From contig NZ_CP019704.1 in assembly GCF_002005425.1 (NCBI RefSeq), positions 2,066,001 to 2,130,000 of the forward strand: a stretch of DNA of 64,000 nucleotides. The letters run 5' to 3'. Positions 35,884 through 44,710 of this stretch are shown here, piece after piece (positions within the stretch are counted from its first letter, which is position 1; every line of letters begins with the position of its first letter). Below the pieces are notes generated by a model that saw only the letters and a list, made by a program, of their open reading frames with translations, had not been told where the DNA came from and searched no databases. The translations under genes were made by a program, and so were the position numbers. The stretch is from Polaribacter sp. BM10 (GTDB lineage Bacteria; Bacteroidota; Bacteroidia; Flavobacteriales; Flavobacteriaceae).

Positions 35884-38175
35884 TTAAAAGTCTGTATCTT
35901 CTTGTGGCACAACCTCTTCTTCTTTATTATCCTTATCATCTGTATCTTCTTCGCAATTGATATTTATCGATAAGTTTTCTGGCTTATCAAATTCTGCTTT
36001 ACTAATTTTTAAACTTTTATCAGCATAACATTTTTGCATAAATAAAGCCCAAGAAGGTAAAGACATAGTTGCTCCTTGGCCATAACCAATACCAGGAAAA
36101 TGCGTAGATCTATCCTCTCCACCAGTCCAAACTCCAGTTGCCAAATTTGGCACAACACCCATAAACCAACCATCTGATTGATTCTGAGTTGTACCCGTTT
36201 TACCTGCAATTGCATTCGTAAATTTATATGGAAAACCCGTTACAATTTTTGGATAAGCTGTATAGCCCGAACGTAATCTTGCACCAGAACCAGATTGAGT
36301 TACACCTTCTAAAAGATTTAAAACAACATAAGAAGATTCTTCACTTAAAACTTCTTGTGTTTTTGGTGTAAATTCTTCTAAAACTGTTCCGTTTTTATCT
36401 TCTATTCTTGTAATAATCATAGGGCTAACGCGCAAACCTCTATTTGCAAAAGTAGAATAAGCACTAACCATTTCTAATAATGATAAATCTACAGCACCTA
36501 AAGCAATAGAAGGATTTGCCGGTATATCAGTTTCGATACCCGCAGACTTTGCCAATCGAACAACATTTTCTGGTGAAACCATATCTACTAATCTGGCAGA
36601 CATTGTATTTACAGAACCTGCTAAACCTTCTTTAAGCGTTAACATTCCGCCATACTTAGAGTTAGAATTCTCTGGTGTATAAGCTTCTGGAATTCCGTAT
36701 TTTCCTTGCGGAATCGTATAAGGAATATTAGGAAACTCTGTACATGGTGACAATTTTAATTGATTAATTGCAGTTGCGTATACAAATGGCTTAAAGGTAG
36801 AACCTACTTGCCTTTTTTGTTGTTCTACTGCATCAAACTTAAAGTGTTTATAATTTACGCCACCAACCCAAGCTTTAATGTGCCCTGTTTGTGGTTCTAT
36901 TGATAATAAACCAGAACGTAAAAAGTATTTATAATATTTAATTGAATCGTTTGGAGACATAATTGTATCAATATCTCCTTTATAAGAAAACACTTTCATT
37001 GCCGTTTTTTTCTTAAAAACTTCATCTATATATTTAGAGGATTTTCCAGCTTTTTTTAATCGCTTATATCTTTCAGAGTTTTTCTTAGCTCTGTTTAAAA
37101 TTCCGGCAACTTGGCTTTTTTCAATATCTAGAAAAGGAGCCGTTTTATTATTTTTCTGTTCTTTAAAAAAGTATTTCTGCAAATTTGCCATATGCTCATT
37201 TACGGCTTCTTCGGCATACTGTTGCATTCTAGAATCTAAAGTTACATAGATTTTTAAACCATCCTCAAAAATATTATACTCCTCTCCGTTAGGTTTTGGG
37301 TGTTCTTTTACCCATTTACGCATCACTTTTTGTAAGTGTCCTCTAAAATAAGTGGCGTAACCATCACTATGACTTTCTGGAGTAAAGTTAATTTTTAAAG
37401 GTAATTTTTGCAATGAATCTTTTTCTTCTTCTGTGATAAAACTATTTTTATACATCTGAGCAAAAACCACATTTCTTCTATTTAAAGATTTCTTTTTTGA
37501 GATTTCTCTATACGGATTGTATTGTCTCGGATTTTTTAACATCGCAACAATAATTGCTGCTTCTTGTAAATCTAAATCTTTAGCTTCTTTACCAAAATAA
37601 ATTCTTGAAGCAGATCTAATACCTACTGCTCTAAAAATAAAATCTTGTGTATTTAAGTACCTTGCAATTATTTCTTGCTTTGTGTATTGGCGTTCTAATT
37701 TGATGGCAACAATCCATTCTTTTGCTTTCTGTATAACTCTTTTTATTTTGTTACCAGAAGCTCTTTTGGTAAATAAATTTTTAGCCAGTTGTTGTGTAAT
37801 TGTACTAGCACCACCGCCAGCGCCTAACTTTACTACAGCTCTTGCTGTTCCTCTAAAATCAATACCAGAATGTTCGTAAAAACGCTCGTCTTCTGTAGCA
37901 ACTAATGCATTCACCAAATTTGTTGGCAACTCTTTAAAAGTAATTGGCGTTCTGTTTTCTGTTGCATATTTTCCTATTGTTTTACCATCAATAGAAATAA
38001 CTTCTGTTGCTAAATTGGTCTGCGGGTTTTCTAATTCTTCAAAAGATGGTAAAGCATCAAAAGGATCCCAGGCTGTATACAAAAACAACAATAAGATTAG
38101 TGTAAAACCTCCTAAAACAATTCCCCAAAACCATTTTAAATATTTTTTAAAACTTGTAGTTTCTTTTTTTGCCAT
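35884..38175 (-). CDS. Class A penicillin-binding protein (PBP1A-like, transglycosylase/transpeptidase)
   Basis: A 763-residue bifunctional peptidoglycan synthase with one membrane anchor (about 15-35). The glycosyltransferase domain (about 60-230) has E95 in ATEDERFYEHSG and GGASTITQQLAKNLF. The transpeptidase domain holds S459 in GSTFKPF, the SVN triad at 521-523 and KTGT at 659-662. The C-terminal tail is strongly acidic (DTDDKDNKEEE). The gldH start overlaps its neighbour, and the gldH stop shares one base with its ATG, so gldH and this gene are translationally coupled. Confidence 0.95.
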   Translation of the reverse strand: MAKKETTSFKKYLKWFWGIVLGGFTLILLLFLYTAWDPFDALPSFEELENPQTNLATEVISIDGKTIGKYATENRTPITFKELPTNLVNALVATEDERFYEHSGIDFRGTARAVVKLGAGGGASTITQQLAKNLFTKRASGNKIKRVIQKAKEWIVAIKLERQYTKQEIIARYLNTQDFIFRAVGIRSASRIYFGKEAKDLDLQEAAIIVAMLKNPRQYNPYREISKKKSLNRRNVVFAQMYKNSFITEEEKDSLQKLPLKINFTPESHSDGYATYFRGHLQKVMRKWVKEHPKPNGEEYNIFEDGLKIYVTLDSRMQQYAEEAVNEHMANLQKYFFKEQKNNKTAPFLDIEKSQVAGILNRAKKNSERYKRLKKAGKSSKYIDEVFKKKTAMKVFSYKGDIDTIMSPNDSIKYYKYFLRSGLLSIEPQTGHIKAWVGGVNYKHFKFDAVEQQKRQVGSTFKPFVYATAINQLKLSPCTEFPNIPYTIPQGKYGIPEAYTPENSNSKYGGMLTLKEGLAGSVNTMSARLVDMVSPENVVRLAKSAGIETDIPANPSIALGAVDLSLLEMVSAYSTFANRGLRVSPMIITRIEDKNGTVLEEFTPKTQEVLSEESSYVVLNLLEGVTQSGSGARLRSGYTAYPKIVTGFPYKFTNAIAGKTGTTQNQSDGWFMGVVPNLATGVWTGGEDRSTHFPGIGYGQGATMSLPSWALFMQKCYADKSLKISKAEFDKPENLSININCEEDTDDKDNKEEEVVPQEDTDF

Positions 38176-38675
38176 TATTCATTAATTTTTTCAATAGTTA
38201 AACCAACGTCTAAAATTCCTTTTAAATTTTTAATCTCGTTAATTTCTCCGTTTTTTCGCATTGCTTGTTTTACACTTAAAACGTAATTTCCAGAAGTAGG
38301 AAAAACTTTTTCTTCTTTATAAAATAATTTATTTTCTTTGATACTAGAAAACCCACTACCTAAAAACACCCCTTTTTCATCTGCCATTTCATATTGCAAC
38401 GTATCTATAATTGTTGTGTTATTCGGAAATTTTAAAGTTGTTATTATAAACAAATTACTGTATTCGTATTCATTATTATTTCTAATATTGATAAACAAAT
38501 TTTTTGGTCGAATCGTATCTTTAACTTCAAAATTAAACGTTAAATCTTGGTTCGATTTCCAAGAACCATCTTCTAATGTTTTATATTGATTAAACTCGGA
38601 TACGTCTTGACAAGAAATCATCAAAAAGAAAAAACCTACAAAAAGTAACATTTTATTTTTCTGAATCGTTTCCAT
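38175..38675 (-). CDS. gldH: Gliding motility lipoprotein GldH
   Basis: A 166-residue lipoprotein required for gliding in Flavobacterium and part of the GldH family. The lipobox is FFFLMISCQDV (Cys22), and the mature part shows the family pattern SWKSNQDLTFNFEVKDTIRPKN and a late KGILDVGLTIEKI. I keep the start METIQKNK at 38675, which supplies the positive n-region of the signal but overlaps ricT by 23 bp. An ATG at 38651 right after the ricT stop would leave the signal without basic residues. Its presence, with porZ, indicates a gliding/type IX secretion organism. Confidence 0.9.
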   Translation of the reverse strand: METIQKNKMLLFVGFFFLMISCQDVSEFNQYKTLEDGSWKSNQDLTFNFEVKDTIRPKNLFINIRNNNEYEYSNLFIITTLKFPNNTTIIDTLQYEMADEKGVFLGSGFSSIKENKLFYKEEKVFPTSGNYVLSVKQAMRKNGEINEIKNLKGILDVGLTIEKINE

Positions 38676-40146
38676 TCTTGGGCGTATTGTTTTTACGATT
38701 TCTATTATTTCTTCTTGGTTTGTTTGGCGTTTTACCTTCTACCTTTGGTTTGTTTGTATTTGCATTCGCTTTTGCAACAGGTTTTGTAGCATCTGTATTT
38801 TTAGCAACAGGTTTTTGTCTTGGCTTTGGTTTCTGCTTTGGTTTATTTTGTTTTTGCTGCCCTTGTGCTTGCCCTTGTTGTTGTGGCTTATTTTTTTGTG
38901 ATTGCCTGTTTCCTTTTTTTGCGACAGGCTTAGCTTGTGGTTTCTTTCTAACGTTTGGCTTTTGTTGCGTTGTGCTTGCCGCAGCTGCAACAGGTTTTTT
39001 CTTTTTCTTGTTTCTGTTATTTCTTCTTCTTTTGCTCGTTTTTGGCACATCAAACCTTGTTAAACTATCTTGCCCAACAGCATCTTCAAAATCTACTTTT
39101 ACAGGAATTTCTACATCAGATTCATATTCTTCTAACGTAGCAGATTTTTCGTTATTTTTATTTAAATCTATAATTTCTAAGACTTGATCTAAAGTTAAAC
39201 GAAACCACTTAAAACGTTCTTCTTTATAAGTGTACCAAAGATGTCCTTTAAAAATATCCATCTTTACAAAAACGGCATCTCCTTTTTCTGTCTTTAAAAC
39301 TACATCTTGTTTCGGAAACGCTTTTAAGGCATCTAAATACGTGTCTAATTCAAAGTTTAAACAGCATTTTAATTTTCCACATTGTCCTGCTAACTTTAGC
39401 GGATTTAAAGATAATTGCTGATAACGCGCTGCAGATGTTGTTACTTTTCTAAAATCTGTTAACCAAGTAGAACAACACAACTCTCTACCACAAGAACCAA
39501 CACCACCAAGTCTTGCTGCTTCTTGTCTTGCACCAACTTGTTTCATTTCTACACGAATAGAAAATGCACTTGCCAAATCTCTAATTAGTTGTCTAAAATC
39601 TACTCTTGCGTCTGCTGTATAGTAAAATGTTGCTTTGTTACCATCTCCTTGATATTCTACATCAGACAGTTTCATTTGCAAACCTAAGCGACCTAAGATT
39701 TCTCTTCCTCTTCTTTGAGTTTCTTCTTCTTTACCTCTTGCTTGTTGCCAAATATCGATATCTCTTTGACTTGCTTTTCTGTAGATTTTTTTAACGTCTT
39801 CGTGATCTGCGGTAATTTTGCGCTTTTTCATTTGCACTTTCACCAATTCTCCGGCTAAAGAAACGGTACCAATATCGTGTCCAGGATTTCCTTCTACAGC
39901 AACAATATCTCCCATTGTTATGGGTAAGTTATCTACATTTTTATAAAAATGTTTTCTTCCGTTTTTAAAACGGACTTCAAAAATATTAAAACGTTCTTGC
40001 CCGGTTGGTAACGTCATGTTAGAAAGCCAATCGAAAACAGCTAATTTATTACTACCACTTCCGCAGGTTCCACTACCACAATTACCATTACTCTTACATC
40101 CTTTTGGTACACCATTTTCTGTTGTACCGCAACTTCCACATGCCAT
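38653..40146 (-). CDS. ricT: PSP1-domain protein, RicT (YaaT)-like, with Cys-rich N-terminus and long basic tail
   Basis: A 497-residue protein. Residues about 35-330 form the PSP1/RicT region, with conserved cysteines in GSCGRELCCSTWLTDF and AGQCGKLKCCLNFELDTY. In Bacillus, RicT works with RicA and RicF, and the complex carries iron-sulfur clusters and affects RNA processing. Here a short N-terminal extension adds five cysteines (C3, C6, C17, C23, C28). After about residue 370 the protein becomes a low-complexity Lys/Gln/Asn/Pro tail of over 100 residues, likely disordered and nucleic-acid binding. First gene of the gldH-PBP series. Gene name by family resemblance. Confidence 0.85.
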   Translation of the reverse strand: MACGSCGTTENGVPKGCKSNGNCGSGTCGSGSNKLAVFDWLSNMTLPTGQERFNIFEVRFKNGRKHFYKNVDNLPITMGDIVAVEGNPGHDIGTVSLAGELVKVQMKKRKITADHEDVKKIYRKASQRDIDIWQQARGKEEETQRRGREILGRLGLQMKLSDVEYQGDGNKATFYYTADARVDFRQLIRDLASAFSIRVEMKQVGARQEAARLGGVGSCGRELCCSTWLTDFRKVTTSAARYQQLSLNPLKLAGQCGKLKCCLNFELDTYLDALKAFPKQDVVLKTEKGDAVFVKMDIFKGHLWYTYKEERFKWFRLTLDQVLEIIDLNKNNEKSATLEEYESDVEIPVKVDFEDAVGQDSLTRFDVPKTSKRRRNNRNKKKKKPVAAAASTTQQKPNVRKKPQAKPVAKKGNRQSQKNKPQQQGQAQGQQKQNKPKQKPKPRQKPVAKNTDATKPVAKANANTNKPKVEGKTPNKPRRNNRNRKNNTPKNGNDSEK

Positions 40147-40504
40147 GTGATTTATATTTTATAATTTTTAACTCTTAGTAATTAAACGTTTTACATCAAA
40201 AAACCTCTTTAAATTACATAAAAATTAAGAATCTTTAAGTTCATAATTCTGATTATCAAGCAAGTATAAAAACACCACTTAATTTTGTCTAATTCGTAAA
40301 TATACGCATTCTTAAAGAATGAAAAAATAGCTTTTTATAAGTTTAAGAGAACTGATATTTAATTTTAAAACGAAATTACTATAAACAGTAGCTTTAATTT
40401 CTCTGTTATTAGAATTTGTAGGTAAATAATTAGTAAGCGTGTAATTTAATTTCACTGATAATCTTTTTTGAATTCAGATATATTTTAAAATTTAATCCAT
40501 AAAA
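40147..40504. other. Non-coding gap upstream of ricT
   Basis: About 360 bp of very AT-rich sequence between the ricT start and the trhO terminator. It must hold the ricT promoter, but no exact TAnnTTTG is evident near the start; TATATTTA on the minus strand near 40300 is the closest. A 53-codon open stretch on the minus strand (40312-40473) has no good start and is probably chance or a decayed barrel-protein remnant. Confidence 0.5.
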
Positions 40505-40529
40505 AAAGCTCTCAAAAATTGAGAGCTTT
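40505..40529 (-). terminator. Terminator of trhO
   Basis: An 11-bp stem (AAAGCTCTCAA/TTGAGAGCTTT) with an AAA loop, followed on the minus strand by a U-tract. It starts about 20 bp past the trhO stop. Confidence 0.87.
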
Positions 40530-40547
40530 CAAATATCGTTTTTAAAT

Positions 40548-41579
40548 TTACTTCTTAAACTTTAATTTCTCAGAACGTCCTTTTTTAAAGATTTTGTTGC
40601 TATTTCCCTTCCCTTTTCGAAGTTCTTTTTGTTCTTCGTAAGATAACTGAATAATTTCTTGACAATCTGTAGAACAGGTGTTTTCCATCTTTTCTGAACA
40701 TTCATCACATTGTATAAATAATAAATGACATGCTTCGTTTGCGCAGTTTGTATGCTCGTCGCACGCTTTACCACACTGGTGACAATTAGAAATTACATCA
40801 TCTGTAATACGTTCTGCTCTTCTATGATCGAATACAAAGTTTTTACCAATAAATTTATTTTCAATTCCTTCTTCTTTTACCTGACGCGTATATTCTATAA
40901 TTCCGCCTTCTAATTGAAATACGTTTTTAAAACCTTTGTGTTTGTAATATGCAGATGCTTTTTCGCAACGTATACCGCCGGTACAATACATCAATAAATT
41001 CTTGTCTTCTTTATTGTCTTTTAAATCTTCTTCTATAATGTCTAAAGAATCTCTAAAAGTATCTACATCTGGCGTTACAGCACCATCAAAATGTCCAATT
41101 TCACTTTCGTAATGATTACGCATATCTACACAAATCGTGTTTGGATTTGCCAACATTTCATTAAATTCTTTGGCATTTAAGTGTACTCCTTTGTTAGTTA
41201 CATCAAAAGTCTCATCATTCAATCCATCGGCAACAATTTTGTTTCTAACTTTCACTTTTAATTTTAAAAACGATTTATTATCTTGCTCTACCGCAACATT
41301 TAAACGTATGTCTTTTAAAAATGAAATACTATCTAATTGTTCTTTTAAAGCATAAAAATTTTCTGATGGTACCGATAATTGTGCATTGATACCTTCGTAA
41401 GAAACATAAATTCTACCAAGAACATCTAAAGCGTTCCATTCTAAAAATAATTTATCTCTAAATAATTGTGGATTTTCTATCTTGAAGTATTGATAGAATG
41501 ATATTGTAAGACGGTCTTTACCAGCCTCATCTATTAATGCAGCGCGTTCTTTTGCGCTTAACTTATTGTACAGTTGCAT
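40548..41579 (-). CDS. trhO: tRNA uridine(34) hydroxylase TrhO (rhodanese-like)
   Basis: A 343-residue enzyme that makes 5-hydroxyuridine at the tRNA wobble position with O2. An N-terminal ferredoxin-like domain (about 1-110) leads to a rhodanese domain with catalytic C199 in LMYCTGGIRCEKAS. The C-terminal region is Cys-rich (CHQCGKACDEHTNCANEACH, then CDECSEK), typical of the family and likely zinc-binding. It ends in a basic tail. Monocistronic, with the clearest complete promoter in this window (41613-41643) and its own terminator. Confidence 0.94.
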   Translation of the reverse strand: MQLYNKLSAKERAALIDEAGKDRLTISFYQYFKIENPQLFRDKLFLEWNALDVLGRIYVSYEGINAQLSVPSENFYALKEQLDSISFLKDIRLNVAVEQDNKSFLKLKVKVRNKIVADGLNDETFDVTNKGVHLNAKEFNEMLANPNTICVDMRNHYESEIGHFDGAVTPDVDTFRDSLDIIEEDLKDNKEDKNLLMYCTGGIRCEKASAYYKHKGFKNVFQLEGGIIEYTRQVKEEGIENKFIGKNFVFDHRRAERITDDVISNCHQCGKACDEHTNCANEACHLLFIQCDECSEKMENTCSTDCQEIIQLSYEEQKELRKGKGNSNKIFKKGRSEKLKFKK

Positions 41580-41612
41580 GCTATACTTTTTAGGTTAAAC
41601 TATATATTTTTG

Positions 41613-41643
41613 CAAAGTTAGTTTTTTAAACAGTCATTTCAAA
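41613..41643 (-). promoter_or_regulatory. Complete Bacteroidetes promoter of trhO
   Basis: The -7 element TAACTTTG (41613-41620) and -33 element TTTG (41640-41643) on the minus strand are separated by exactly 19 bp, the ideal spacing. This is the reference for judging the activator-type promoters at 7957, 10501, 11950 and 12850, which lack the -33 box. Confidence 0.75.
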
Positions 41644-41682
41644 ACAAAGAATGTAATAGAAAAGACCAATTGTATGCAAATA

Positions 41683-41767
41683 GTTTAGCCCTGATAGAGC
41701 GGTCTGTTTGAGCTCTTTTTTGCTTTTTCTGCAAAAAAAGCGAGTAGCGAAAGCAGGAAATAGCTTC
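41683..41767. repeat. Intergenic structured element upstream of asd (copy 2)
   Basis: It begins TTTAGCCCTGATAGAGCGGT and ends GCGAAAGCAGGAAATAGCTT. A central hairpin pairs CTTTTTTGC (41715-41723) with GCAAAAAAAG (41731-41740) around TTTTTCT. Read on the minus strand the order GCTAT...TTTC...CTTTTTTTGC...GCAAAAAA...GCTCTATC parallels the element at 5448-5533. I recall similar sequences between genes in other Flavobacteriaceae, but could not check. The rest of the 336-bp gap (41580-41915) holds the trhO promoter and an AT-rich asd leader. Confidence 0.65.
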
Positions 41768-41915
41768 AAAATTAACTTGTAAATATAATTTTATATCAAT
41801 TTGTTTAATTTTAAACAAGAGAAATTATATTGGTAAATTTTTATTAAAAGAATGGCTGGTTACTAATTTGTTAGCATATTTGTAGTATCATAAAAATTAT
41901 TAAATAGAAATACCG

Positions 41916-42905
41916 ATGAAAATAGCTGTAGTTGGAGCAACTGGAATGGTTGGAACTGTAATGTTACAAGTTTTAGAAGAACGTAATTTACCTATAACTG
42001 AGTTAATACCTGTAGCATCTGAAAGATCTGCCGGTAAAAAATTATCTTATAAAGGCAAAGAATATACTATTGTAACCTTAGCAGATGCTGTGAGTTTAAA
42101 ACCAGATGTGGCTTTATTTTCTGCCGGTGGCGATACTTCTTTAGAATGGGCACCAAAATTTGCAGAAGTTGGTACAACGGTTATAGATAATTCTTCTGCT
42201 TGGAGAATGGATCCGACAAAGAAATTAGTAGTTCCAGAAATTAATGGTGATGTTTTAACTGCGGATGATAAAATTATTGCTAATCCAAACTGTTCTACAA
42301 TACAATTGGTAATGGCTTTAGCGCCGTTACACTCTAAATATACCATGAAACGTGTTGTAATTTCTACGTATCAATCTGTTTCTGGTACTGGTGTAAAAGC
42401 GGTACAACAACTAGATAATGAAGAGGCTGGCGTAGACGGAGAAATGGCGTATCCGCATAAAATTGGTAGAAACGCTTTACCACATTGCGATATTTTCTTA
42501 GACAACGGCTACACTAAAGAAGAAATGAAATTGGTTAAAGAACCTAAGAAAATTTTACGTGATGATTCTTTTTCTGTAACTGCAACCGCGGTTCGTATTC
42601 CTACTGCTGGTGGGCATTCTGAAGCTGTTAACGTGCAGTTTGAAAATGATTTCGATTTAACAGAAGTTAGAACAATTTTAAGCGAAACTCCTGGTGTTAT
42701 TGTAGAAGATGATTTGGCTAACAACGTATATCCGATGCCAATTAATGCACATAATAAAGATGAAGTTTTTGTTGGTAGAATTAGAAGAGACGAATCTCAA
42801 GAAAATACCTTAAATTTGTGGATTGTTGCAGATAACCTTAGAAAAGGTGCTGCTACCAACACAGTTCAAATTGCCGAATATTTAATTGCAAATAATTTGG
42901 TATAA
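41916..42905 (+). CDS. asd: Aspartate-semialdehyde dehydrogenase
   Basis: A 329-residue NADPH enzyme converting aspartyl phosphate to aspartate semialdehyde for lysine/diaminopimelate, threonine and methionine synthesis. The nucleotide loop is VVGATGMVGTVML (residues 5-17), the active-site Cys is C126 in ANPNCSTIQLVMAL, and the substrate and catalytic His region is AVRIPTAGGHSEAVNV. Length is standard. It is preceded by a 336-bp region containing a structured repeat, and followed after 11 bp by a flavin reductase gene. Confidence 0.96.
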   Translation: MKIAVVGATGMVGTVMLQVLEERNLPITELIPVASERSAGKKLSYKGKEYTIVTLADAVSLKPDVALFSAGGDTSLEWAPKFAEVGTTVIDNSSAWRMDPTKKLVVPEINGDVLTADDKIIANPNCSTIQLVMALAPLHSKYTMKRVVISTYQSVSGTGVKAVQQLDNEEAGVDGEMAYPHKIGRNALPHCDIFLDNGYTKEEMKLVKEPKKILRDDSFSVTATAVRIPTAGGHSEAVNVQFENDFDLTEVRTILSETPGVIVEDDLANNVYPMPINAHNKDEVFVGRIRRDESQENTLNLWIVADNLRKGAATNTVQIAEYLIANNLV

Positions 42906-42916
42906 AACATATTTAA

Positions 42917-43963
42917 ATGGCAACATTTTACAAAGTAAACATACAAGAAGTAAAACAAGAAACCGCAAATGCGGTTTCTGTTTTATTAGAAATACCTCAA
43001 CATTTAAAAGACAATTTTAATTTTGTTGCAGGTCAATATATTACGTTACAAAAAGTAATAAATGGTGAAGAAGTTAGAAGAGCATATTCTATCTGCTCTA
43101 CACCAAAAAGCGGAGAAATTAGAGTTGCAATTAAAGCAGTAGAAAATGGTGTTTTTTCTAAATATGCAACTTCTGAATTAAAAGCTGGTGATGAAATTGA
43201 AGTTTCTGAACCAGAAGGTCGTTTTCTTTTAAATACAGAAGCAAATAAAAACTATATTGGTTTTGCTGCAGGTTCTGGTATTACACCAATTTTATCGATG
43301 GTAAAATCGGTTTTAGAAGAAGAAAACACTTCTAATTTCACTTTAGTTTATGGTAATAAATCTATTGCAGACACTATCTTTTTTGACGAATTAAATGATT
43401 TAAAAGATACGTATTCAGAACGTTTAAAGCTGCATTTTATTTATAGTAGAGAAAACGTTAAAAATGGTTTACGTGGTAGAATAGACGAAAACGTAACAAA
43501 GTATTTTGTTAAAAACATGTACAAAGAAACTAGTTTTGATGCTGCTTTTTTATGCGGACCAGAACAAATGATAGAAGAAGTTTCTAAAACTCTAGCTGCA
43601 AATAAAATTAGTAAAGAAAATATTCATTTCGAATTATTTACAACTTCTATTGATAAAGAAGCTGCTGCAGAAATTAAAGAGGGCGTTACAGAAGTTAAAG
43701 TTCTTTTAGACGATGAAGAAACTACTTTTTCTATGCAACAAACAGACGATCTTTTAGCGGCAAGTTTACGCAATAACTTAGACGCACCTTACTCTTGTCA
43801 GGGTGGTGTTTGTAGTTCTTGTATGTGTAAAGTTACCGAAGGAAAAGCTGTAATGGTAAAAAACTCTATACTTACAGATAGTGAAATTGAAGAAGGTTTA
43901 GTTTTAGCATGTCAAGCATATCCAACAACACCAAAAATTACAATTGACTTTGATGATGTTTAA
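42917..43963 (+). CDS. FAD/2Fe-2S reductase of the PaaE / ferredoxin-NADP reductase type
   Basis: A 348-residue three-domain oxidoreductase. The FAD domain (about 1-100) has RRAYSICSTP; the NAD(P) domain (about 105-235) has GFAAGSGITPILSMVKSVL and a CGPEQMIEEV end; the C-terminal plant-type ferredoxin domain (about 255-348) binds 2Fe-2S through CQGGVCSSCMCKV and the distal LACQAYP. The same layout occurs in the phenylacetyl-CoA epoxidase reductase PaaE, but no other paa genes are nearby, so its electron acceptor is open. Confidence 0.9.
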   Translation: MATFYKVNIQEVKQETANAVSVLLEIPQHLKDNFNFVAGQYITLQKVINGEEVRRAYSICSTPKSGEIRVAIKAVENGVFSKYATSELKAGDEIEVSEPEGRFLLNTEANKNYIGFAAGSGITPILSMVKSVLEEENTSNFTLVYGNKSIADTIFFDELNDLKDTYSERLKLHFIYSRENVKNGLRGRIDENVTKYFVKNMYKETSFDAAFLCGPEQMIEEVSKTLAANKISKENIHFELFTTSIDKEAAAEIKEGVTEVKVLLDDEETTFSMQQTDDLLAASLRNNLDAPYSCQGGVCSSCMCKVTEGKAVMVKNSILTDSEIEEGLVLACQAYPTTPKITIDFDDV

Positions 43964-43983
43964 ATTTCCGTATTTTTGCCAAT

Positions 43984-44649
43984 ATGGATATTTACGACTT
44001 TAAAAATGCTTTTTTAATAGGTTTTTTCATGGCTTTCATGATAGGACCTGTTTTTTTTATGTTAATACAAACTAGTATTTTAAAAGGCGCTAGAGCTGCA
44101 ATTGTTTTTGATTTAGGTGTTATTTTAGGCGATTTATCCTTTATTCTAATTGCTTACTACGGAAGTAGATCTCTGCTAGAAAAAATTAAAGACGATCCGC
44201 GATTGTTCTTTCTTGGTGGCTTGGTACTTATAATTTATGGTTTAATTACGTATTTAGAAAAAGAGAACAAAAAAGAAGCATTAGAATCTGCTAAAATTGT
44301 AGATGTACCCATAAAAAACAACTACTTAAAATTATTTTTTAAAGGATTCTTTTTAAACTTTATAAACGTTGGTGTTTTAGCTTTTTGGTTAGGTACTGTT
44401 CTTGTAATTGGACCTACCTTAAAAATGGATCAAAATGCTATATTTTGGTACTTTGGTACTGTTTTAATAGGTTATTTTGTAACCGATTTAGGTAAGATTT
44501 TTTTAGCAAAACAATTAAAATCTAAAATGACACCACAAGTAATTTTTAGAGTGAAAAAAATTATGGGAATTATATTGATAATTTGCGGTGTATTCTTAAT
44601 GCTAAAAGGTTTTATACCAAATGATAGAATTGAAGATTTTATAAACTAG
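43984..44649 (+). CDS. LysE-family membrane exporter
   Basis: A 221-residue protein with six predicted membrane segments. The N-terminal FKNAFLIGFFMAFMIGPVFFMLIQTSILKGARAA matches the LysE/RhtB amino-acid exporter signature (the conserved Gly-Pro in helix 1 and the G-R/K after it). The GVNF-like segment is FFLNFINVGVLAFWLG. Substrates in this family are amino acids or similar small molecules. It is 20 bp after the flavin reductase and closed by a bidirectional terminator. Confidence 0.87.
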   Translation: MDIYDFKNAFLIGFFMAFMIGPVFFMLIQTSILKGARAAIVFDLGVILGDLSFILIAYYGSRSLLEKIKDDPRLFFLGGLVLIIYGLITYLEKENKKEALESAKIVDVPIKNNYLKLFFKGFFLNFINVGVLAFWLGTVLVIGPTLKMDQNAIFWYFGTVLIGYFVTDLGKIFLAKQLKSKMTPQVIFRVKKIMGIILIICGVFLMLKGFIPNDRIEDFIN

Positions 44650-44660
44650 ATAACAATAAA

Positions 44661-44691
44661 AAAGCCTCATCATAAATTATGATGAGGCTTT
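44661..44691. terminator. Bidirectional terminator between LysE and M1 peptidase genes
   Basis: A 13-bp stem (AAAGCCTCATCAT and complement) around AAATT, A-tract upstream and T-tract downstream, 12-20 bp from both stop codons. Confidence 0.9.
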
Positions 44692-44710
44692 TCTCTTTTT
44701 TGTAGAAGTA

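Noticed and set aside
38678..39187. A 169-codon open frame opposite the tail of ricT, rich in Phe, Leu and Cys.
   Set aside because: It is the antisense image of a Lys/Gln/Pro low-complexity tail and has no start context or homology.
40312..40473. Minus-strand open stretch of 53 codons between ricT and trhO that looks like beta-barrel strands.
   Set aside because: No good start codon, no promoter, and such lengths occur by chance in AT-rich DNA; at most a decayed remnant.
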